Below are positions 1 through 7,100 of a stretch of DNA of 64,000 bases, one piece after another (the first letter of the stretch is position 1; each line of letters starts with the position of its first letter). The notes beneath the pieces were generated by a model. The model had not been told where the DNA came from, made no database searches, and worked only from the letters and a program-made list of their open reading frames with translations. The position numbers and the translations under genes are program-made. Source of the DNA: Pedobacter sp. Leaf194 (GTDB lineage: Bacteria > Bacteroidota > Bacteroidia > Sphingobacteriales > Sphingobacteriaceae); the NCBI RefSeq assembly GCF_001423945.1, contig NZ_LMPU01000001.1, forward strand, positions 741,971 to 805,970, read 5' to 3'.

Positions 1-45
1 ATTTTAATGACTCAATCTTCAATGTCTAACATCTTCAACAAGTAA
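1..45 (+). CDS. Peptide array copy 1, 3' end only (cut by window edge)
   Basis: The first 15 codons read ILMTQSSMSNIFNK and a TAA stop, identical to the end of copies 2 to 4. The gene therefore begins left of the window, and the tandem array extends at least this far upstream. Any maturation or export genes would have to lie further left, because nothing to the right looks like one. Confidence 0.75.
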   Translation: MLMTQSSMSNIFNK

Positions 46-49
46 TCAT

Positions 50-196
50 ATGAAAACTCAAAATATCAGCAAATTAAAAAAGAACACTGCATTTGTTTAT
101 AAAAATGTAAAAGGTCAAAACAGCTTCAGCACCGACCCAACTGCAAATACAATTTTAATGACTCAATCTTCAATGTCTAACATCTTCAACAAGTAA
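50..196 (+). CDS. Putative RiPP-like precursor peptide, array copy 2 (48 aa)
   Basis: This is a complete 48-codon ORF with ATG four bases after the previous stop (TAA-TCAT-ATG). The product begins MKTQNISKLKKNTAFVYK and ends TDPTANTILMTQSSMSNIFNK. The N-terminal half is basic (Lys/Asn-rich, one Tyr, no acidic residue). The C-terminal half from F26 has eight Ser/Thr, one Asp (D29) and a terminal Lys. There is no Cys, no hydrophobic signal peptide and no clear GG cleavage site. A short basic leader followed by a Ser/Thr-rich tail, in tandem copies, is how Bacteroidota RiPP precursors are often organised. Without Cys it cannot form lanthionine, sactionine or disulfide links. I do not recognise the family; a secreted signalling peptide or antitoxin-like peptide remains possible. 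Reality of the ORF is strongly supported by conservation between copies. Confidence 0.75.
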   Translation: MKTQNISKLKKNTAFVYKNVKGQNSFSTDPTANTILMTQSSMSNIFNK

Positions 197-200
197 TCAT

Positions 201-347
201 ATGAAAGCTCAAAATATCAGCAAATTAAAAAAGAACACTGCATTTGTTTACAAAAATGTAAAAGGCCAGAACAACTTTAGCACCGACCCAACTGCAAATA
301 CAATTTTAATGACTCAATCTTCAATGTCTAATATTTTCAACAAGTAA
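201..347 (+). CDS. Putative RiPP-like precursor peptide, array copy 3 (48 aa)
   Basis: This is the same 48-codon ORF, starting exactly 151 bases after copy 2, again four bases after the preceding stop. It differs from copy 2 only at T3A and S25N, plus a few silent bases such as AGC-TTC to AAC-TTT. The TDPTANTILMTQSSMSNIFNK tail is identical. The tiny gaps and lack of any promoter-like box between copies suggest one polycistronic message with translational coupling, which would raise peptide dosage. Confidence 0.75.
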   Translation: MKAQNISKLKKNTAFVYKNVKGQNNFSTDPTANTILMTQSSMSNIFNK

Positions 348-351
348 TCAT

Positions 352-498
352 ATGAAAACTCAAAATATCAGCAAATTAAAAAAGAGCACTGCATTTGTTT
401 ACAAAAATGTAAAAGGTCAAAATAATTTCAGTACAGACCCAACTGCAAATACGATTTTAATGACTCAATCTTCAATGTCAAACATTTTTAACAAATAA
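352..498 (+). CDS. Putative RiPP-like precursor peptide, array copy 4 (48 aa)
   Basis: This third full copy has the same 151-base period and a four-base spacer. Compared with copy 2 it carries N12S and S25N. Its 3' end has begun to drift at silent positions (for example ACG for Thr34, AAA for Lys48). It is followed by a longer 45-base gap before copy 5, so the strict 151-base tandem period ends here. Confidence 0.75.
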   Translation: MKTQNISKLKKSTAFVYKNVKGQNNFSTDPTANTILMTQSSMSNIFNK

Positions 499-543
499 TT
501 TTACACTTATTTGGAATGTCAGATTTTTTTAATAACTAGCAGT

Positions 544-690
544 ATGAAAAAACCAAATATGAGCATTTTGAGAAAGCAAACCGTATTCGTTTATAAGAGT
601 ATTAAAAATCAAAATGGTTTTAGTACTGATCCAACTGCTAACACAATCCTAATGACACAGTCTTCTATGTCAAACATTTACAACAAGTAG
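544..690 (+). CDS. Putative RiPP-like precursor peptide, diverged array copy 5 (48 aa)
   Basis: This copy has the same length and layout as the others but is clearly older. Against copy 4 it has 11 amino-acid changes in residues 1-25 (for example T3K, Q4P, K8I, G22N, N25G). In residues 26-48 there is only one (F46Y), although 12 of those 23 codons differ silently. The selected part is therefore the C-terminal Ser/Thr-rich segment starting FSTDPTANT, which behaves like the mature product. Residues kept in the N-terminal half (N5, S7, L9, K11, T13, FVYK 15-18, K21, QN 23-24) are candidates for recognition by a modifying or exporting enzyme. It ends one base before the stop codon of the convergent LytTR gene. 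Confidence 0.75.
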   Translation: MKKPNMSILRKQTVFVYKSIKNQNGFSTDPTANTILMTQSSMSNIYNK

Positions 691-691
691 T

Positions 692-1432
692 TTAGCTTCT
701 CCCAGATTTTAACAAGCTACTTTGTATATAGGCGAAAAAAGCTTCTTTATAGCCTTCCCCAATCTGAATCATCTCGTTATTAACCAATCGTATAATATTG
801 CCATCAACCTTTTTAATGGCTGCCTTTGCAACGATATTTGATTTATTAACACGAATAAAAGCGTGATTTTCTAAAGCCTTTTCAATTTCTTTTAACGTAA
901 GGTAAGTTGTGTTTGTTTCGGTTTTTGTAATTATCTGAATGTAATTCTGCAAAGCCCTGATGTATAAAATATCATCAATTAAGATATTAGAAAAAGCATA
1001 CTTATGGTCGCCTTTTATGTAAAGGGCAGCAACCTGATCGGCTTCTTTAGCAGCATTTTTTGCATTACTTGCCTCTTTTTTAAGAATCCTATCAATCCCA
1101 AGCGCAAATTTTGCAAACGAAATCGGTTTAAGCAGATACTGATCTGACTGAACATCAAATGCCTGCAACGCGTAATCTGGATGGGCTGTAGTAAAAATAA
1201 GGTACTTTGCTTTCTCTCTGATATTTTTAGCAAGTTCTAATCCATTTATTCCTGGCATATCAATATCCATGAATAATAGATCGATTTCATCTCCAACACT
1301 AATTTCGGTAAGGGCTTGCACCGGACTTGTGAATGTTTTAAACACAGTTAACCCGGGCATCTCAGCTATGTGGTCAGTTAATACCTCAATAGCATGTTGT
1401 TCATCGTCAATAACAACGCATTTTAAGTTCAT
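692..1432 (-). CDS. LytTR-family response regulator
   Basis: A 246-residue response regulator. Residues 1-120 form a CheY-like receiver with the acidic pair D9/D10, phospho-acceptor D56 in LLFMDIDMPG, and the K of LLKPI. Residues about 135-235 form a LytTR DNA-binding domain, with the ILYIRALQNYIQI and FIRVNKSNIV segments typical of the family. Such proteins bind direct repeats spaced two helical turns apart, usually under control of a 7TMR/5TMR-LYT or HisKA_7TM-type histidine kinase. No kinase gene is next to it, so it is an orphan here. It converges on the peptide array with a single base between stop codons and no room for a terminator. Whether it controls the array cannot be told from this window. 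The start gives the canonical MNLKCVVIDDE beginning. Confidence 0.9.
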   Translation of the reverse strand: MNLKCVVIDDEQHAIEVLTDHIAEMPGLTVFKTFTSPVQALTEISVGDEIDLLFMDIDMPGINGLELAKNIREKAKYLIFTTAHPDYALQAFDVQSDQYLLKPISFAKFALGIDRILKKEASNAKNAAKEADQVAALYIKGDHKYAFSNILIDDILYIRALQNYIQIITKTETNTTYLTLKEIEKALENHAFIRVNKSNIVAKAAIKKVDGNIIRLVNNEMIQIGEGYKEAFFAYIQSSLLKSGRS

Positions 1433-1790
1433 GATGTGTACTAAGTGTGTTTGGAATGATTTGAATGCAAGTTAGCTAAAAAAAGAATTTCTTCATATAT
1501 CTGTTTGAAAAATCTTTTTTGCGTTTTAATCGACCATTTTAGTAGGTTGATGTAATATATTGCAGGGTTGATGTAAAAAAATTAACAACTTCAAGCTATT
1601 TTTTAATCTTTATTTCTGTTTGCCAAAAACGAATGATTAAAAGGAAATTTTCGCGGCTTAAATCGCATCTTTTTAATTGGAACATCTGCCTGCCCACAGT
1701 TTGTGTTGCCTGAATTTATCAGGCCATACACACTTTGGGCGTAAGGAAAAACAGAGCAAGCTGGTAAGCAAAATTTAAACACACACACAC
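1433..1790. other. Divergent intergenic region between LytTR regulator and HsdR-N gene
   Basis: These 358 bases lie between divergent genes. They hold an 11-bp direct repeat (listed separately), an A/T-rich stretch and a short CA repeat just before the downstream ATG. A 61-codon frame on the minus strand (1603-1788) has no recognisable features and I do not call it. No clear TAnnTTTG box was found. Confidence 0.5.
1545..1576 (+). promoter_or_regulatory. Direct repeat GGTTGATGTAA x2, 21-bp period: candidate LytTR binding site
   Basis: GGTTGATGTAA occurs at 1545-1555 and again at 1566-1576, so equivalent bases are exactly 21 bp apart. Known LytTR sites (AgrA, AlgR type) are two 9-bp direct repeats with a GTTN[A/G][T/G] core and about two helical turns between them. 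Both copies here contain GTTGAT, which fits that core. The site lies 113-144 bases upstream of the LytTR gene start. Autoregulation, or control of the divergent gene, is an inference. Confidence 0.5.
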
Positions 1791-2288
1791 ATGGAACTTA
1801 AAGACGAGATCGGACAATTTGCCGTAAGAATTAAGAAAATGCTGCCTCAGGTTCAATCCGAAGATTTAACAAGAAATGCATTGGTAATGCCTTTTATCCA
1901 GATATTAGGCTTTGATGTTTTTAACCCTTCTGAAGTTCAATCGGAAGCAGTTTTGGATTTCGGTGTTAAAAAAAGTAAGAAAGTTGATTACACAATTATG
2001 AAAGATGGCGAACCTGCTATCCTGGTAGAATGTAAGCATCACGAAGATAGCCTGGACATTAACGATTCCCGCTTATCGAAATATTTCAGAAAAACGAAAG
2101 CGAAATATGGCTTGCTTACAAATGGCTTGGAATATCGTTTTTATACTGAAAAAATGGTTCGGAGCAAAAAGAAACAGGAACCGCTTTTTGTATTCAATAT
2201 TCAAAATACTAAAGCTGCAACCATTGCCAAAATGCTCGAAGAACACAAAGATTATTTTAACGTGAAACAACAAAACGTTGCAAGCTAA
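1791..2288 (+). CDS. Stand-alone HsdR N-terminal-like nuclease domain protein
   Basis: A 165-residue protein matching the N-terminal domain of type I restriction enzyme R subunits (HSDR_N family). It follows the family pattern: RNALVMPFIQILGFDVFNP, then an acidic residue in KKVDYTI (about D66), then the PD-(D/E)xK signature LVECK (about E80, K82), and later YGLLTNGLEYRFYT. There is no helicase or ATPase part, and no hsdM or hsdS gene nearby, so it is not a functional type I system. Such single-domain proteins occur widely in Bacteroidota with unknown roles; many relatives are about twice as long. The catalytic residues look intact, so a nuclease role is possible but unproven. The gene ends just before a bidirectional terminator. 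Confidence 0.8.
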   Translation: MELKDEIGQFAVRIKKMLPQVQSEDLTRNALVMPFIQILGFDVFNPSEVQSEAVLDFGVKKSKKVDYTIMKDGEPAILVECKHHEDSLDINDSRLSKYFRKTKAKYGLLTNGLEYRFYTEKMVRSKKKQEPLFVFNIQNTKAATIAKMLEEHKDYFNVKQQNVAS

Positions 2289-2303
2289 TTATTGCACAGA
2301 CAT

Positions 2304-2337
2304 AAAAAAAAGTCCTGATGAAAATCAGGACTTTTTG
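2304..2337. terminator. Bidirectional intrinsic terminator
   Basis: The 8-bp stem AGTCCTGA/TCAGGACT (2311-2318 with 2325-2332) has a TGAAAA loop. It is preceded by an A run and followed by a T run, so it serves the HsdR-N gene on the plus strand and htpG on the minus strand. Confidence 0.85.
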
Positions 2338-2376
2338 TTTTATAAGCGGGTCTGAAACTACTCAGAGCCTCATTTT

Positions 2377-4263
2377 TTAGATTAACTCAACGCTTCTGCT
2401 TACAAAGGCAGTAAGTTCTGCACCTGTTAACATTCCCTGAGCAAGCAAGGCTAAATCTACAGCCTGTTTGGCCAGGTTACTTTGCTCTTCGCCTTCTGCT
2501 TTTAAAATTTTGCTAACTAATTTGTGATTGCCATTAATGGCTACTTTATAACTATCAGGCATTTGGCCATAAAAACCCATTCCGCCACCCATTGCGGCCA
2601 TGTCTTTCATCCGGCGCATAAATTCATCCATTGTAATGGTAACAGGTAATTCATCAGGGTTTAAAGCAACAACTTCTACCTGCATACCTGGTTTTGTAAT
2701 GGCTTTTTCGAAAATCGTGGTTACTTCTTTTACCTGGTCTTCACTTAAAACGTGCTCATTAACCTCATCTTTTTCAATAAGTTTGTCAGCTACGCTGGAG
2801 TCAACACGTTTTATCGACGTTTTCTCTAACTTTTGTTCAAGTTGATTAATGAAGTGGTTATCTATCGGGGAATCTAAAACCAACACATCATAATCTTTCT
2901 TATTGGCCGATTGTATAAAAGCGTCTTGCTTTGATGCATCGTTAGAATACAGGTAAATCACCGTTCCATTTTTATCAGTTTGTAGGGGCGAAACCTTTTC
3001 TTTGTATTCATTTAGGGTGAAAAGTTCGTTCTTAGTATTTCCAACAAGGGCAAAATCTTTTGCCTTATCGTAGAATTTCTCTTCGCTAATCATACCATAT
3101 TTAACGAATAACCCTATGTCTTTCCACTTATCTTCGAAAGATTTACGGTCTTTGTTAAATAACTCCGATAATTTATCAGCAACTTTTTTAGTGATGTAGT
3201 TGTTGATTTTTTTAACGTTGCTATCTGCCTGCAAGAAACTACGCGAAACATTCAGTGGAATATCCGGTGAATCGATAACGCCATGTAAAAGCATCAGAAA
3301 TTCTGGAACAATGTCTTTTACCTCATCTGTGATAAATACCTGGCGGGAATACAACTTAATTTTGTTGCGTTGCATTTCGAAATCGTTTTTCAACTTAGGG
3401 AAATACAATACGCCGGTTAAATTGAAAGGATAATCTACGTTTAAGTGAATCCAGAATAATGGTTCTTCACTAAATGGATAAAGCTCGCGGTAGAAACTTA
3501 AATAATCTTCGTCTGACAAATCTGCAGGCGCTTTAGTCCATATTGGATTTGTGGTGTTAATGATGTTGTCAACCTCTACATCCTTAAACTTTTTCTTTCC
3601 TTCTTCATCTTCACCATCTTCAACTGATTCTGTTTTGTTACCAAATTTTATAGATACAGGCAAGAATTTGGCATATTTATCAAGAATTTCCTGCAATTTC
3701 GATTCTTCCAAAAATTCTTCAGAATCTTTATTTATATGTAGGATAATATCGGTACCGCGAGTTGTTTTTGTACCTTCAGTAATTTCGAATTCTGTGCTTC
3801 CATCGCATACCCAGCGTGCTGGTTCTGCACCTTCCTGATACGATAAAGTTTGAATTTCTACTAAATCTGCAACCATAAAAGCAGAGTAGAAACCTAAACC
3901 AAATTTACCAATAATTTCATTGGCATCTTTAGCGTCTTTAAATTTCTCTACGAATTCACTTGCACCAGAAAAGGCAACCTGATTGATGTATTTTTTAATT
4001 TCTTCGGCTGTCATACCCAACCCATTATCACTAATGGTAATGGTTTTTGCTTCTTTATCAACTGCTACCTGTACTAAAGGCTGGCCCACTTCGCCATTAA
4101 ACTGACCTAATGAACCTAGTCTTTTAATTTTCTGAACTGCATCTACTGCGTTAGAAACTAACTCACGAAGAAAAATCTCGTTATCAGAGTATAAAAACTT
4201 CTTAATTATCGGGAAAATATTCTCGGTATGTATCGAGATGTTTCCTTTTTCTTGTATGCTCAT
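2377..4263 (-). CDS. htpG: Hsp90-family molecular chaperone HtpG
   Basis: This 628-residue protein is a full-length bacterial Hsp90. It is a cytoplasmic ATP-dependent homodimeric chaperone that remodels client proteins under stress. The N-terminal GHKL ATPase domain shows EIFLRELVSNAVDA (about residues 28-42), DNGLGM (about 80) and GKFGLGFYSAFMVA (about 118-131). The middle domain contains LYSRQVFI and the SPDIPLNVSRSFLQ segment, where the Arg is the conserved ATP-contacting residue. The C-terminal dimerisation part ends near VSRSVELI. It is monocistronic, with its own terminator at 2304-2337 and a 141-base upstream gap holding another terminator. No CIRCE or clear TAnnTTTG box was seen upstream, so its heat regulation cannot be judged. 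Confidence 0.97.
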   Translation of the reverse strand: MSIQEKGNISIHTENIFPIIKKFLYSDNEIFLRELVSNAVDAVQKIKRLGSLGQFNGEVGQPLVQVAVDKEAKTITISDNGLGMTAEEIKKYINQVAFSGASEFVEKFKDAKDANEIIGKFGLGFYSAFMVADLVEIQTLSYQEGAEPARWVCDGSTEFEITEGTKTTRGTDIILHINKDSEEFLEESKLQEILDKYAKFLPVSIKFGNKTESVEDGEDEEGKKKFKDVEVDNIINTTNPIWTKAPADLSDEDYLSFYRELYPFSEEPLFWIHLNVDYPFNLTGVLYFPKLKNDFEMQRNKIKLYSRQVFITDEVKDIVPEFLMLLHGVIDSPDIPLNVSRSFLQADSNVKKINNYITKKVADKLSELFNKDRKSFEDKWKDIGLFVKYGMISEEKFYDKAKDFALVGNTKNELFTLNEYKEKVSPLQTDKNGTVIYLYSNDASKQDAFIQSANKKDYDVLVLDSPIDNHFINQLEQKLEKTSIKRVDSSVADKLIEKDEVNEHVLSEDQVKEVTTIFEKAITKPGMQVEVVALNPDELPVTITMDEFMRRMKDMAAMGGGMGFYGQMPDSYKVAINGNHKLVSKILKAEGEEQSNLAKQAVDLALLAQGMLTGAELTAFVSRSVELI

Positions 4264-4350
4264 ATTTAATAATTGTTTAATCTAAACCCTGCATATCAAG
4301 GCTTGTTCCAAAGCCTTCGCTTTGCCAAATTGACAGTATTGTTTGGGGTA

Positions 4351-4387
4351 AAAAAAAAGCCAAATGCAATATGCATTTGGCTTTTAT
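4351..4387. terminator. Intrinsic terminator of the orphan receiver gene
   Basis: The 11-bp perfect stem AGCCAAATGCA/TGCATTTGGCT (4358-4368 with 4372-4382) has a 3-base loop. On the minus strand it is followed by a run of eight or more T, so it terminates the receiver gene at 4405-4797. The plus side has only a short T run. Confidence 0.8.
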
Positions 4388-4404
4388 TATATTTCTTAAG
4401 TAAG

Positions 4405-4797
4405 CTAATTCATTAAAAAGCTAGGCTCACTTTCTTCAAGCGACAGAATTTTACTGATTTTTTTAAGCAACACATCCATTTGGAATGGCTTCGAGAGAAA
4501 ATCGTCCTGACCATAATTCAATGTTGTAAAATCTTTAGGGTCGTATAAGCCTGATATTAAAAGAATTGGAATTTTTGATGTTGAATCTATAGATTTTAAC
4601 TGCTCACACAAAACCCTGCCATCAATATGGCCTAAGGAAATGTCTAATAAAATTAAATCAGGTTTAAAGCTATCAATTCTATCGAAAACTTCTTCGCCAT
4701 TATTAAGCGCCGAAACCTTAAACCCTCCAATTTCAAGTATTAACTGTATGGTTTCTAAAACCTCAATGTCGTCATCAACTACCAGTATTCTCTTCAT
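4405..4797 (-). CDS. Single-domain response regulator receiver (CheY-like)
   Basis: This protein consists of one receiver domain. From the ATG at 4797 it starts MKRILVVDDD, the standard opening of CheY-like proteins, with the two metal-binding Asp. An in-frame ATG four codons upstream (4809) is an alternative start. The phospho-acceptor is the Asp of LILLDISLG (about residue 53), and the conserved Thr/Ser and Lys positions appear in LLISGL and DFLSKPF. There is no output domain, so it must act by binding a partner such as a kinase or phosphotransfer protein. No kinase is encoded nearby. It sits between htpG and the RND operon on the same strand, with its own terminator. Confidence 0.9.
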   Translation of the reverse strand: MKRILVVDDDIEVLETIQLILEIGGFKVSALNNGEEVFDRIDSFKPDLILLDISLGHIDGRVLCEQLKSIDSTSKIPILLISGLYDPKDFTTLNYGQDDFLSKPFQMDVLLKKISKILSLEESEPSFLMN

Positions 4798-4900
4798 ATT
4801 ATTTAGCATTTTATCCGCTTTGTAATTATAACAAAATGTTTGTGGTTATGTTTAATATGTTTTAAGATTTTGTTAATTTTTAAAATAACGCTTTAGTGCA

Positions 4901-5764
4901 CTAAATGGCTTGTTTAACAATGCCTTCTTTTTGCAAAATAAAGTTGTAAAGCTCCTCAATTGGCTTCTGTAAAATCTTGCCTGTTTTTATTCCGTTCTCA
5001 GTCAAAACCTCTTTCAAAATATCCTGATAATAGTATGCTATCGAACCAACAAAGTGGCAGGGAAGCGATTTGTAATTTGGATAATCTTTCACGTTAGTAT
5101 CTACAAATTCCTGAAATCCTTTCTTCAGAATGTCTTTAACGAAAGGGTGTTCGTGGTTATTTGCTAAAAAACGACTAAAACCCGCAAGGTAAATGTTGGG
5201 AAATGGCTTTTGGTAAACGTTTGTAATAATTTGCTCTTTTTCTGCCGGAAAAGTCTTTTTAAACTCGGCCTCTAAATCAGCAGGCATTTTCTTGTAAAGA
5301 TAACTGAGCAATACTTTTTTACCGAAAAATGTACCCGAGCCTTCATCTCCAAGTACGTAGCCTAAGCCATGATGACCATCGTGAATCTTTTTCCCGTCGA
5401 AATAGCAAATGTTGGAACCTGTACCTAAAATACAGTTTAAACCTTCAGTATCTCCGCAGGTGGCATAAACTGAACCTAGTAAATCATGTTCAACAGAGAT
5501 AAATGCGCTGGTGAAAACAGCAGATAATCCGTTAGAAACTACCTCATGTTTATCGGGAGAAGAACAGCCTGCGCCGAAGAAGTAAATTTCTTTAACATCT
5601 TTCGCCAATGGTGCGATAACCTCGTTTTTTAAAATTATGCGGGTAATATCTTGTTCATTCAAGAAATAAGGATTTATTCCCTGTGTGTTAAATTTAATGG
5701 TTTCTCCATTAAGATAACCCATCCAATCGGTTTTTGATGAGCCACTATCTGCAACGAGTATCAT
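4901..5764 (-). CDS. BadF/BadG/BcrA/BcrD-family ATPase, probable N-acetylglucosamine kinase
   Basis: This 287-residue protein has the ASKHA sugar-kinase fold. It opens MILVADSGSSKTDWMGYL (phosphate 1 motif), has GAGCSSP near residue 70, LNCILGTGSNICYF (phosphate 2) near 110-125, and GYVLGDEGSGTFFGKK near 135-150. This arrangement matches the BadF-type N-acetylglucosamine kinases common in Bacteroidota, which phosphorylate GlcNAc salvaged from peptidoglycan or chitin. The catalytic Asp is probably the D of LGDEGSG or one close to it. It starts 17 bases after the tolC-like gene and is probably the last gene of the efflux operon transcript, although the link is likely positional rather than functional. 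Substrate is inferred from family only. Confidence 0.85.
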   Translation of the reverse strand: MILVADSGSSKTDWMGYLNGETIKFNTQGINPYFLNEQDITRIILKNEVIAPLAKDVKEIYFFGAGCSSPDKHEVVSNGLSAVFTSAFISVEHDLLGSVYATCGDTEGLNCILGTGSNICYFDGKKIHDGHHGLGYVLGDEGSGTFFGKKVLLSYLYKKMPADLEAEFKKTFPAEKEQIITNVYQKPFPNIYLAGFSRFLANNHEHPFVKDILKKGFQEFVDTNVKDYPNYKSLPCHFVGSIAYYYQDILKEVLTENGIKTGKILQKPIEELYNFILQKEGIVKQAI

Positions 5765-5781
5765 AAGATTAAATATAAAAA

Positions 5782-7098
5782 TTAATTAGACAAATTTATG
5801 TTCCCGCTGATTTCTTTTAAGGTAATTTCTGCGAGCTTTGCCTGGTATTGCATTTCGATAAAACGATTTTGTGCATCAATTGAGTTGCGCTGTGCCTCTC
5901 TTAACTCTAATGGTGCAATGCTTCCTAAACGATACTTAGCTAAAGTGATATCAAGATTTTCTCTTGCGATATCGACATTTCTCTGCTCAAGTTTTACTAA
6001 ATCGAGGTAAGTGCTGTAATTTTGATAAGCCGTAAGCAATTGCGTGCTTACATCCAGTTTTGTTTTGTCGAGATTTAAAGTTGAGTTTTCTATGTCGATT
6101 TTTGCGTTTCGTTCGTTTTGACGTTGTAAAAAGCCGTTAAACAGATTAAGGCTTGCTGTTAACCCATAAGTAAACCCATTGGCCGCAAATTTCTGGTTAA
6201 AGCCCGTTGGCGATGTGCTGTTGGTTCTGCTATAGCCTGAATTTAAACTTACAACGGGATAGCGTGCGCCTTTAATCGCTTTCAGATTTAATGATGCAAC
6301 CTTTTGATTTATAAAGGCATTCTGCACATTTGGATTTTGCTTTCCTGCCAGTTCGGCCAATTGGCTGTAAACCAATGCCTGGTCTATATCTATATTGTTA
6401 TCAACTGAAAAAGTTAGATTAACATTTCTAACCATTAACTGATTTAAGCGAACCTTAGCAACCTGAAGTGCATTTTTTTGCTGCAGATAATTTGAAGTAT
6501 CCGTATTGTAATCTACCTGCGCCGTTAAAACATCAAGTTTAGATCCTCTGCCTAACTGGAGCTTCGTTTTGGCGATGTTCTCTCTAAACACAGAAATATC
6601 AATTGCGCTATCGGCCGCGATAACCAGTTTCTGATTTCGTACAACATCGTAATAGGCTGTAATAACATCCGAAACGGTGGTTAAAATGGCTAACCGAGAC
6701 GTTACTTCGCCCTGTTTTTGTAATTCTTTTAAACGGTCATAATTGGCAAACATGGTAAAACCATCAAAAATAGTCCAGTTCAAATCAGCACCAATATCAT
6801 TATTTGTGCTTTTAGCACCGGTGATAACCCTATCAGGTCCTGTAGCAGGCGTTTGCCGCGTGTTTTGATAGCTTCCCCCATTTGAATAAGTGCCAGTTAA
6901 GTTGGGCAACATACCGGCATTGCCGATATTGGCGTTGTTTTTAGCGATGCTAAGGTTATTCTTGCTTATTTTAATATCGTAATTATTTTGCATTGCAATG
7001 GAAATAGCCTCTTGCAGGGTCAATTTTTCCTGCGCTTGTGTGGCAAAAGAAAAAATGCCCATCAACAACACAAATATGTTTATTCTTTTAATCATCAT
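5782..7098 (-). CDS. TolC-family outer-membrane efflux protein
   Basis: A 438-residue outer-membrane channel component of a tripartite pump. The signal peptide MIKRINIFVLLMGIFSFATQA is followed by KLTLQEAISIAMQNNYDIKISKNN, the usual opening of the TolC/OEP family. Two OEP repeats follow. Each has long amphipathic helices (for example residues about 160-220 and 350-430) framing short beta strands such as YGLTASLNLFNG. A second ATG one codon downstream (MMIK) gives an equally good start. It begins two bases after the RND gene stop and is co-transcribed with the pump and adaptor. Substrates cannot be told from the sequence. Confidence 0.93.
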   Translation of the reverse strand: MMIKRINIFVLLMGIFSFATQAQEKLTLQEAISIAMQNNYDIKISKNNLSIAKNNANIGNAGMLPNLTGTYSNGGSYQNTRQTPATGPDRVITGAKSTNNDIGADLNWTIFDGFTMFANYDRLKELQKQGEVTSRLAILTTVSDVITAYYDVVRNQKLVIAADSAIDISVFRENIAKTKLQLGRGSKLDVLTAQVDYNTDTSNYLQQKNALQVAKVRLNQLMVRNVNLTFSVDNNIDIDQALVYSQLAELAGKQNPNVQNAFINQKVASLNLKAIKGARYPVVSLNSGYSRTNSTSPTGFNQKFAANGFTYGLTASLNLFNGFLQRQNERNAKIDIENSTLNLDKTKLDVSTQLLTAYQNYSTYLDLVKLEQRNVDIARENLDITLAKYRLGSIAPLELREAQRNSIDAQNRFIEMQYQAKLAEITLKEISGNINLSN

Positions 7099-7100
7099 AT

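Noticed and set aside
1..690. CRISPR-like or non-coding tandem repeat
   Set aside because: The units are 151 bp with open frames, and copy 5 changes mainly at silent sites in its second half, which shows coding selection; there are no short repeats with unique spacers.
50..690. Lanthipeptide precursors
   Set aside because: There is no Cys in any copy, so lanthionine rings cannot form, and no LanB/LanC gene is in the window.
1603..1788. 61-codon minus-strand frame in the LytTR-HsdR gap
   Set aside because: It has no signal, domain or promoter, and its composition looks like antisense of untranslated sequence.
4264..4350. Heat-shock operator upstream of htpG
   Set aside because: No CIRCE-like inverted repeat or clear promoter box could be found.
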